From: Clostridium sp. CAG:221
Lineage (GTDB): Bacteria > Bacillota > Clostridia > Clostridiales > Clostridiaceae
DNA: 7,249 nt
Direction: 5' to 3'
Assembly: GCA_000435835.1 (NCBI GenBank)
Contig: FR883414.1
Location: forward strand, 1 to 7,249
Below, one piece after another: positions 1-4,790 of this stretch; the first letter of the stretch is position 1, and each line of letters starts with the position of its first letter. Under the pieces are notes generated by a model that saw nothing but the letters and a program-made list of their open reading frames with translations, had not been told where the DNA came from and ran no database searches. Made by a program: the position numbers and the translations under genes.

Positions 1-1
1 C

Positions 2-24
2 GGTAATCAAAATAATTGATTACC
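2..24. repeat. Perfect 9-bp inverted repeat at the window edge
   Basis: GGTAATCAA (2-10) and TTGATTACC (16-24) are perfectly complementary around a 5-nt AATAA spacer. On the + strand no T-run follows directly (the nearest is 35-39), so it is not a canonical intrinsic terminator in that direction. On the - strand the flank lies outside the window, so a terminator for a leftward gene cannot be judged. It could also be an operator. Reading frame 3 is open from position 3 to a TAG at 39-41, so the repeat might lie in the last codons of an upstream gene, but 12 codons are too few to say. Confidence 0.45.
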
Positions 25-90
25 TCCTACTCGATTTTTAGAAGAAGAGTATTTACTGGTTTTTTATGCGGAGTAGGTATTATAGGAATT

Positions 91-139
91 TTGTGTGAAA
101 TGGTTAAATATGTACTATAAATTCTAAGAATATTATAAT
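91..139 (+). promoter_or_regulatory. Weak candidate promoter region for the phosphodiesterase gene
   Basis: Two poor options are visible. TTGTGT (91-96) is followed after 16 nt by TACTAT (113-118). Alternatively a perfect TATAAT stands at 134-139 without a recognisable -35 box at the right distance. Background matches are frequent in DNA this AT-rich, so this is only a suggestion. The remaining leader up to the Shine-Dalgarno site at 196-201 shows no other clear element. Confidence 0.22.
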
Positions 140-211
140 TAAAATAATGTATTAGTTTATGGAAATAAGAATATGAATTATATTGAGTAAGAAATAGGAG
201 GCTTATGTATA

Positions 212-940
212 ATGATAAATTTTGCCCATAGAGGAGCAAGTTCTGATTATCCAGAAAATACATTGCTTGCTTTTGAAGAAGGAATAAAGTGTGGAGCATC
301 AGGAATTGAACTTGATGTTCATAAAACAAAGGATAATAAGATAGTTGTTATTCATGATGAAGAGGTTGAGAGAACCTTTAAAGGAAAAGGGTTGGTAAAG
401 GATTTTACTTTAAGGGAGCTTAAAGAACTTCAAACTAGAAGAGCTTTGTTTGAAGGAGTGCAAGGAACAGGGATTCCAACTTTAGAAGAAGTATTAAACT
501 TAATAAGGAATAGTGATGTGATTTTAAATATCGAATTAAAGACAGATATGATACATTATGCAGGAATTGAACAAGATGTAATAAATATGATTGAAGATTA
601 TGAAATGAAAGAAAGAGTAATTATCTCAAGCTTTAATCCAGACTCTATAAAGTTATGTAAGCAAATAGATGGAGAAATTAAAACAGGATTATTATATTAT
701 GAGCCTATAGAAAATATAGTTAAAGTTGCTAAGGAGTTAAAGGCTGATGCAATTCATCCAGATTTAAGACTGGTTTCAGCAGAGTTAATAAAGGAAGTCC
801 ATGCCAATAATTTAAAGATTAATGTATATACAGTTGATTTACCTCTATATATGAGGCTACTTATTGCAGCTAAGGTAGATGGGATTATTACTAATTATCC
901 AGCGTTGTTAGATGAAATTATGCAAGAAGAACTTAAATGA
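212..940 (+). CDS. Glycerophosphodiester phosphodiesterase (UgpQ/GDPD family)
   Basis: This 242-residue protein should hydrolyse glycerophosphodiesters, from phospholipid or teichoic-acid turnover, to sn-glycerol 3-phosphate and an alcohol. It shows the GDPD TIM-barrel hallmarks: HRGAS with H6 and R7, PENT at 14-17, the metal-ligand motif ELDVH (E33, D35), IHDE with H48 and D49, the conserved IPTLEEVL region near 88-95, and a further acidic residue in NIELK (E108). The C-terminal DGIITNYP segment also fits the family. There is no signal peptide or membrane segment, so it is probably cytoplasmic, and its length is normal for the UgpQ-like single-domain class. The start at 212 is supported by AGGAGG at 196-201, 10 nt upstream; an ATG at 205 is out of frame and stops at once. 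It appears to be transcribed alone. No terminator is visible between it and the next promoter region. The exact in vivo substrate cannot be read from the sequence. Confidence 0.93.
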   Translation: MINFAHRGASSDYPENTLLAFEEGIKCGASGIELDVHKTKDNKIVVIHDEEVERTFKGKGLVKDFTLRELKELQTRRALFEGVQGTGIPTLEEVLNLIRNSDVILNIELKTDMIHYAGIEQDVINMIEDYEMKERVIISSFNPDSIKLCKQIDGEIKTGLLYYEPIENIVKVAKELKADAIHPDLRLVSAELIKEVHANNLKINVYTVDLPLYMRLLIAAKVDGIITNYPALLDEIMQEELK

Positions 941-957
941 TAAGATTACAAAAATAG

Positions 958-986
958 TTGATTTTAGGTAAAATGTATGATATTCT
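958..986 (+). promoter_or_regulatory. Candidate promoter of the queT-queF transcript
   Basis: TTGATT (958-963) and TATTCT (981-986) are spaced by 17 nt, each matching four of six consensus bases. Transcription would begin near 993, about 13 nt before the riboswitch stem, which is a sensible leader geometry. TATGAT at 976-981 is a better -10 hexamer but lies only 12 nt from TTGATT. Confidence 0.42.
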
Positions 987-1005
987 CAATTAGGTAAATT
1001 TAATA

Positions 1006-1047
1006 AGACAGTTCGTGACCCTCCTGTCTATAAACAAAACTAGGAAG
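1006..1047 (+). promoter_or_regulatory. PreQ1 riboswitch, class I type aptamer
   Basis: The leader contains a 6-bp stem AGACAG (1006-1011) / CTGTCT (1024-1029) enclosing a 12-nt loop that begins TTC and ends CCTC. An A-rich tail ATAAACAAAAC follows, then TAGGAAG. This is the layout of class I preQ1 aptamers: a small hairpin, a loop, and an A-rich 3' tail that lies in the stem groove and forms a pseudoknot. The C just before the 3' strand of the stem (1023) is where the ligand-pairing cytosine is expected. I could not fix the pseudoknot pairs: G1017 with C1040, or CCT 1020-1022 with AGG 1042-1044, are both possible. Its position before a terminator and before queT and queF strongly supports the call. 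Confidence 0.88.
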
Positions 1048-1070
1048 TGAAGATTATATTCTAAAACAAT

Positions 1071-1094
1071 AGGGCATTTTTATGCCCTTTTTTT
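1071..1094 (+). terminator. Riboswitch-controlled intrinsic terminator (attenuator)
   Basis: AGGGCAT (1071-1077) pairs perfectly with ATGCCCT (1082-1088) around a TTTT loop, and seven T residues (1088-1094) follow. It lies 23 nt after the aptamer and just before the queT Shine-Dalgarno site, so it should end transcription in the leader. By analogy with characterised class I leaders, preQ1 binding would favour this hairpin. A competing antiterminator is not obvious; the only candidate seen is CCCT 1019-1022 with AGGG 1071-1074. Confidence 0.88.
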
Positions 1095-1101
1095 ATGCTT
1101 T

Positions 1102-1110
1102 GGAGGTGAT
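1102..1110 (+). promoter_or_regulatory. Ribosome binding site that fixes the queT start
   Basis: GGAGGTGAT is a near-ideal Shine-Dalgarno sequence. Only 4 nt separate its end from the ATG at 1115, and the GGAGG core is 8 nt away. The alternative in-frame ATG at 1082 lies inside the terminator hairpin, upstream of this site, and cannot be the start. Confidence 0.9.
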
Positions 1111-1114
1111 TTTC

Positions 1115-1603
1115 ATGGAAAATAATATAAAAATTAATTCAACAAAAAGGTTAACATTATCAGCATTAGTAATTGCTCTTTATGTAGTTATAATGTTTTG
1201 TACACAATCTTTTGCTTTTGGGCAATTTCAAATAAGGATTGCCACAACAATATATTCTTTATCATACATCTTCCCTTTTCTAGTTTTACCATTAGGTATT
1301 GCAAATATAATATCTAACACAATAATGGGAGGTTTAGGAGTCTTAGATATGCTAGGTGGAGGATTAGTTGGAATAACAACATCATTCCTTATTGTTCTCA
1401 TAAGAAAGTATAAGCTAAATATAAATTTAGCAGCAATTCCAATAATATTTGTGCCGGGACTAGGGGTAGCTACTTGGTTATCATATTTATTAGGAATACC
1501 TTATAAAGCTATGGCATTTAGCTTATGTGTAGGACAAGTTATACCAGGTATATTAGGAGTAATTATAATAAAAATACTTAGCAGTAAGATTAAGGAGATT
1601 TAA
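1115..1603 (+). CDS. queT: QueT-like queuosine-precursor transporter (ECF S component)
   Basis: This 162-residue, very hydrophobic protein probably captures a queuosine precursor such as preQ0 or preQ1 at the membrane, working with an energy-coupling (ECF) module encoded elsewhere. Hydrophobic segments lie at about 13-34, 43-72, 74-96, 106-127 and 133-155. The segments FGQFQIRI (35-42), PLGIANIISN (59-68) and GLGVLDMLGG (73-82) resemble the QueT family. Family members as I remember them carry a Glu after the QxRx stretch, whereas here the sequence reads RIATTIY, so this copy may be divergent. QrtT, another queuosine S component, is the main alternative. The start is set by the Shine-Dalgarno site at 1102-1110. 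Control by the preQ1 leader and the queF gene 3 nt downstream support the role more strongly than sequence alone. Confidence 0.85.
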   Translation: MENNIKINSTKRLTLSALVIALYVVIMFCTQSFAFGQFQIRIATTIYSLSYIFPFLVLPLGIANIISNTIMGGLGVLDMLGGGLVGITTSFLIVLIRKYKLNINLAAIPIIFVPGLGVATWLSYLLGIPYKAMAFSLCVGQVIPGILGVIIIKILSSKIKEI

Positions 1604-1606
1604 TTT

Positions 1607-2080
1607 ATGAAGGAAATAACTTTACTTGGAAATCAAAATACTAAATATGAATATGATTATAATCCTAAAATATTAGAAAGATTTGAAAATAAACATCCAG
1701 ATAATGATTATTTTGTAAAGTTTAATTGTCCAGAGTTTACAAGCCTTTGTCCAATAACTGGTCAACCAGATTTTGCAACTATCTACATATCATACGTACC
1801 TGATAAATACATGGTTGAAAGTAAATCATTAAAGTTATATTTATTTACCTTTAGAAATCATGGTGATTTCCATGAGGATTGTATGAATATAATAATGAAG
1901 GATTTAATAAAGCTTATGGAACCTAAGTATATAGAGGTATGGGGAAAGTTTACACCAAGAGGTGGAATTTCCATAGATCCATATTGCAACTATGGAAAGT
2001 CAGGAACAAGGTGGGAAGAGGTTGCTTTTAACAGATTAGCAAATCATGATTTATATCCTGAAAAAATAGATAATAGATAA
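1607..2080 (+). CDS. queF: NADPH-dependent 7-cyano-7-deazaguanine (preQ0) reductase
   Basis: QueF reduces the nitrile of preQ0 to the amine of preQ1 using NADPH, the step before TGT inserts preQ1 into tRNA for queuosine. The 157-residue protein is the short unimodal form related to the Bacillus enzyme. FTSLCPITGQPDF (44-56) supplies the nucleophilic Cys48, which forms a thioimide with the substrate, and Asp55. The QueF signature ESKSLKLY is at 71-78, and FHE (88-90) gives His89 and Glu90, which bind substrate. All key residues are present. The ATG lies 3 nt after the queT stop; its Shine-Dalgarno AAGGAG (1592-1597) is inside queT, so the two are co-transcribed and closely coupled. The de novo genes queC, queD and queE are not in this window. 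Confidence 0.97.
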   Translation: MKEITLLGNQNTKYEYDYNPKILERFENKHPDNDYFVKFNCPEFTSLCPITGQPDFATIYISYVPDKYMVESKSLKLYLFTFRNHGDFHEDCMNIIMKDLIKLMEPKYIEVWGKFTPRGGISIDPYCNYGKSGTRWEEVAFNRLANHDLYPEKIDNR

Positions 2081-2087
2081 ATTTTAT

Positions 2088-2128
2088 GTGCTATATTAAT
2101 AAAAATTAATATGGCACTATTATTTTTA
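2088..2128 (+). terminator. Intrinsic terminator of the queT-queF operon
   Basis: A 13-bp stem joins 2088-2100 (GTGCTATATTAAT) with 2105-2117 (ATTAATATGGCAC), with one G-T pair and an AAAA loop. A T-rich tail (TATTATTTTTA, 2118-2128) follows. It begins 8 nt after the queF stop and separates this operon from the two-component genes. Confidence 0.85.
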
Positions 2129-2147
2129 TGTAAAATATGGATATAAT
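2120..2147 (+). promoter_or_regulatory. Candidate promoter of the two-component genes
   Basis: A perfect TATAAT stands at 2142-2147. No good -35 box is present; TTATTT (2120-2125) is 16 nt upstream. The start point would fall near 2154, leaving a leader of only about 15 nt. Partly overlapping it, TTATT-TTTA-TGTAA (2120-2133) matches eight of ten specified positions of the operator found before the ABC genes, which could mean autoregulation or activator dependence, or could be chance. Confidence 0.33.
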
Positions 2148-2153
2148 TTATTG

Positions 2154-2161
2154 AGAGGTGA
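2154..2161 (+). promoter_or_regulatory. Ribosome binding site that fixes the response-regulator start
   Basis: AGAGGTGA lies 7 nt before the ATG at 2169. An alternative TTG at 2151 in the same frame would place this site inside the coding region and add six residues before the conserved N-terminal strand, so 2169 is preferred. Confidence 0.8.
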
Positions 2162-2168
2162 CTTATAT

Positions 2169-2837
2169 ATGAATAAAGTTTTTATTATTGAAGATGATGT
2201 AAAGATAAATGAACAGTTAGGTAGCTTTTTAAAAAGATATGGTTATGAAGTAGCTACTTCCTTTGACTTTGAAAATATAGTGGACATAGCTTTGGAAGAA
2301 AACCCAAAAATAATACTATTAGATATAAATCTACCTGTTTTTGATGGATATTATATATGCAAGGAAATAAGAAAGCAGTCCAATGTACCTATCATAGTTG
2401 TAACTAGCAGGGATACTGAAATGGATGAGCTTATAAGCATGAATCTTGGAGCCGATGATTTTATTACTAAGCCATACAATACAGCCATTTTATTGGCAAG
2501 AATAGAATCAATCATAAGAAGAGTTTATGGAAATAATAGTATGGAGATATATGAATATAATGGATTAAGATATAACCTTTCCACCAGTGAAATGGAATAT
2601 GAAGGTAATAAAAGTGACCTTACTAAAAATGAAAGTAGGATTCTTTACACTTTAATAAAGAATAAAGGAAAAATAGTTTCTCGTAGTGAACTTATGAAGT
2701 ATTTATGGCAAAATGATGAGTTTGTAGATGATAATACTTTAACAGTTAATATAAATAGGCTAAGAAAAAAGATGGAGGAAATTGGAGCCAATAATATGCT
2801 TACAACTAAGAGAGGACAAGGTTATATATTAGTATGA
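2169..2837 (+). CDS. OmpR-family response regulator, BceR-like
   Basis: This 222-residue cytoplasmic regulator should be phosphorylated by the kinase encoded just downstream and then activate the transporter promoter. The receiver domain spans about 3-118: the acidic pair D9-D10, the phosphoacceptor D52 in LLDINLP, T79 in VVTS, and K101 in TKPY. The winged-helix DNA-binding domain occupies about 126-222, with LTKNESRIL (151-159), DDNTLTVNINRLRKK (187-201) containing the recognition helix, and the final RGQGY(I)LV wing. The whole looks like BceR, GraR and VraR-type regulators linked to antimicrobial-peptide transporters, and all catalytic positions are intact. Its stop overlaps the kinase start (ATGA, 2834-2837), so they are translationally coupled. 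The likely target is the TTACA-N4-TGTAA repeat at 3925-3938. Confidence 0.93.
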   Translation: MNKVFIIEDDVKINEQLGSFLKRYGYEVATSFDFENIVDIALEENPKIILLDINLPVFDGYYICKEIRKQSNVPIIVVTSRDTEMDELISMNLGADDFITKPYNTAILLARIESIIRRVYGNNSMEIYEYNGLRYNLSTSEMEYEGNKSDLTKNESRILYTLIKNKGKIVSRSELMKYLWQNDEFVDDNTLTVNINRLRKKMEEIGANNMLTTKRGQGYILV

Positions 2838-3850
2838 AATTAATTGAATATATTAAAGAAAAATTTGTTTTTATGGTTATTAATATTGTAATGACTCTTT
2901 CAGGTGTTGTTATTTTAAAAGCATTAAAAGTAGATACATATGCAATAGTATTTATCAGCATATTAAATCTTATAGGAGTATTTAGCTGTTATATTTATGA
3001 TTATTTTAATAGGAAAAAATATTATGATAATTTATTTAAGAATTTAGATGGGCTAGATAAAAAATATTTTATAGCAGAAATATTAGAGTCAGGAGATTTT
3101 ATTGAGAGTAATATTATTTATTCTGTACTGGAGGAATGTACTAAATCCATGAAGGATGAAGTAGCAGATTTAAAAAGGAATATTAATGATTATAAAGAGT
3201 ATATTGAAACATGGGTACATGAAATAAAGACACCTATAGCATCTGCTAGGCTTATTTTAGAAAATGATGAAGGATATATTAATAAAAGTGTCTTGGAGGA
3301 AATTGAAAAAGTAGAAGGTTTTATAGAACAAGTATTATTTTATGCTAGAAGCAGTACAGTAGAGAGGGATTATATAATCAAGAAAATACCATTAAAAAAT
3401 AGTATAAATTCAGTTATAAGAAAAAATGCAAACATACTTATTGAAAAAAGAGTTAAGATTCAACTAGAAGATATAGAAAAAAAGGTCTATTGCGATAGCA
3501 AATGGATTGAATTTATTTTGCAACAAATAATTTCTAATTCAGTGAAATATATGGATAAGGATGAAAAGTATATAAAGATTAGGTGTTTAGAAAAAGATAA
3601 GAATATTATTTTAAAAATTTTAGATAATGGTATTGGAATAAGTGAAAAGTCAATAGAAAAAGTATTTGAAAAAGGCTATACTGGGGAAAATGGTAGAAAA
3701 TATAATAACTCAACAGGTATGGGCTTATATTTATGTAAGAAATTATGTTTAAAACTAGGTTTAGGCATAAGTATTAAATCAAAGTTAGGAGTAGGAACAG
3801 AAGTAACAATAGTATTTCCTATTAATAACTATAATTTAGCGGAAGATTAA
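2834..3850 (+). CDS. Intramembrane-sensing histidine kinase, BceS-like
   Basis: A 338-residue membrane kinase. Two hydrophobic helices lie at about 12-31 and 36-56, joined by only a few residues (KVD), so it has no real extracellular sensor domain. That is the mark of BceS-type kinases, which need their ABC transporter to detect peptide antibiotics. A linker of about 60 residues with coiled-coil character leads to the H box WVHEIKTPIASARL (127-140) with phospho-acceptor His129. The ATP-binding domain has the N box IISNSVKY (N235), the G1 box DNGIGIS (264-270), an F-box region VFEKGYTGENG (277-287) and the G2 box STGMGLYL (293-300). All required residues are present. No separate Shine-Dalgarno site is clear, so translation probably depends on the ATGA overlap with the regulator. 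Confidence 0.94.
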   Translation: MKLIEYIKEKFVFMVINIVMTLSGVVILKALKVDTYAIVFISILNLIGVFSCYIYDYFNRKKYYDNLFKNLDGLDKKYFIAEILESGDFIESNIIYSVLEECTKSMKDEVADLKRNINDYKEYIETWVHEIKTPIASARLILENDEGYINKSVLEEIEKVEGFIEQVLFYARSSTVERDYIIKKIPLKNSINSVIRKNANILIEKRVKIQLEDIEKKVYCDSKWIEFILQQIISNSVKYMDKDEKYIKIRCLEKDKNIILKILDNGIGISEKSIEKVFEKGYTGENGRKYNNSTGMGLYLCKKLCLKLGLGISIKSKLGVGTEVTIVFPINNYNLAED

Positions 3851-3892
3851 TATTAATTATAAACTCTGGAGATTTATTCAGTCACTCATAAT

Positions 3893-3917
3893 TCATAAGA
3901 TTGTTGGTAATCTATGA
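3893..3917 (+). repeat. Imperfect hairpin between the kinase and ABC genes
   Basis: TCAT-A-AGATT (3893-3902) pairs with AATCTATGA (3909-3917), giving nine pairs with one bulged A and a 6-nt loop. No T-run follows, so it is not a standard terminator. It may trim or stabilise the end of the two-component transcript, or be incidental. Confidence 0.4.
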
Positions 3918-3924
3918 GCTTATG

Positions 3925-3960
3925 TTACAAAAGTGTAAGGTTATTGTTACATAGTTCTAT
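3925..3960. promoter_or_regulatory. Probable BceR-type operator with tandem sites
   Basis: The first site, TTACA-AAAG-TGTAA (3925-3938), is a perfect inverted repeat with a 4-nt spacer. It is the same arrangement as the TNACA-N4-TGTAA box I recall for BceR-like regulators in Firmicutes. A second TTACA begins at 3947, exactly 22 bp later, followed by N4 and TCTAT (3956-3960), a degenerate partner. Two sites about two helical turns apart would face the same side of the DNA. The second ends where the putative -35 box begins, a good position for an activator contacting RNA polymerase. Confidence 0.78.
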
Positions 3961-3988
3961 GGATACCATGATGAATTAACGATATTAT
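3960..3988 (+). promoter_or_regulatory. Promoter of the ABC transporter operon
   Basis: TGGATA (3960-3965), four of six consensus bases, and TATTAT (3983-3988), five of six, are separated by 17 nt. The poor -35 next to the operator fits an activator-dependent promoter. Transcription would start near 3995, about 25 nt before the ATPase start. TATAGT at 3994-3999 is an alternative -10 without a good -35. Confidence 0.55.
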
Positions 3989-4019
3989 ATGAGTATAGTA
4001 AATACTGGAGGTTAGAGAA

Positions 4020-4790
4020 ATGAGTAATGAAATATTAAGGGTAAGTAATATTGAAAAATACTATGGTAAGAATGGCAATATTACTAAAGCAATTAATAAT
4101 ATAAGCTTTACTGTGAATAAAGGAGAGTTTGTAGGTATTATGGGAGCATCAGGCAGTGGAAAAACAACGCTCCTTAACTGCATTTCAACTATAGATAAAG
4201 CTAGTAGTGGTCATATATATATAAATAATAATGATATAACAAAACTTTCGTCAAAAAAAATAGCAAAGTTTAGAAGAGAAGAGTTAGGATTTATTTTTCA
4301 AGATTTTAATCTTTTAGATACATTAACAGCTTATGAAAATATAGCATTAGCTTTAACTATATGTAAGATTAATTATGGAGAAATTAATAAGAGAATAACA
4401 AATATTGCAGATAAATTAAATATTAAAGATATTTTAAATAAATATCCATATGAAATGTCAGGTGGACAAAAGCAGAGAGTTGCAGCTGCAAGAGCAATAA
4501 TAACTAATCCATCACTTATATTAGCAGATGAACCTACAGGAGCATTAGATTCAAAATCAGCAAAGGTATTATTAGAAAGTATGGAAAAGTTAAACAAGGA
4601 TTTAAATGCAACAATTATGATGGTAACTCATGATGCTTTTACTGCTAGTTATGCTGACAGGATACTGTTTATTAAAGATGGAAAGATATTTAATGAACTT
4701 ATAAAAGGTAATGATAGCAGAAACAAGTTCTTTGATAGGATCATAGATGTAATTACACTTCTAGGAGGAGATGTAAGAGATGTATGCTAA
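4020..4790 (+). CDS. ABC transporter ATP-binding protein, BceA-like
   Basis: A 256-residue cytoplasmic ATPase that should power the adjacent permease in removing or releasing peptide antibiotics from their lipid targets, and help signal to the kinase. Domain order is normal: Walker A GASGSGKTT (42-50), Q-loop Q94 in FIFQDF, signature MSGGQKQR (146-153), Walker B LILADEP (167-172) with catalytic E171, D-loop GALD (174-177) and switch H204. The C-terminal stretch FFDRIIDVITLLGG (237-250) is the tail typical of BceA proteins and absent from most MacB/LolD-type ATPases. The Shine-Dalgarno TGGAGG (4006-4011) is 8 nt upstream of the ATG. The 3' end overlaps the permease start by 11 nt. The drug specificity (bacitracin, lantibiotics or others) cannot be read from this subunit. 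Confidence 0.96.
   Translation: MSNEILRVSNIEKYYGKNGNITKAINNISFTVNKGEFVGIMGASGSGKTTLLNCISTIDKASSGHIYINNNDITKLSSKKIAKFRREELGFIFQDFNLLDTLTAYENIALALTICKINYGEINKRITNIADKLNIKDILNKYPYEMSGGQKQRVAAARAIITNPSLILADEPTGALDSKSAKVLLESMEKLNKDLNATIMMVTHDAFTASYADRILFIKDGKIFNELIKGNDSRNKFFDRIIDVITLLGGDVRDVC

Noticed and set aside
27..329. Leftward 100-codon reading frame overlapping the leader and the start of the phosphodiesterase gene
   Set aside because: It is antisense to a clear GDPD coding region, has low-complexity Tyr/Leu/His composition and resembles no family.
1020..1106. Pairing of CCTCC (1020-1024) in the aptamer with GGAGG (1102-1106) of the queT Shine-Dalgarno site, suggesting translational control
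   Set aside because: The polarity is wrong: the CCTCC would be free when preQ1 is absent and would then block translation, whereas preQ1 is expected to repress. The terminator gives a simpler explanation.
3914..3979. Possible 21-codon leader peptide (starting MSLCYK) in the gap before the ABC genes
   Set aside because: No Shine-Dalgarno site precedes it, it spans the operator and promoter elements, and transcription from the proposed start near 3995 would not include it.
4373..4597. Leftward 74-codon reading frame inside the ATPase gene
   Set aside because: It is antisense to the signature and Walker B region of a complete ATPase.
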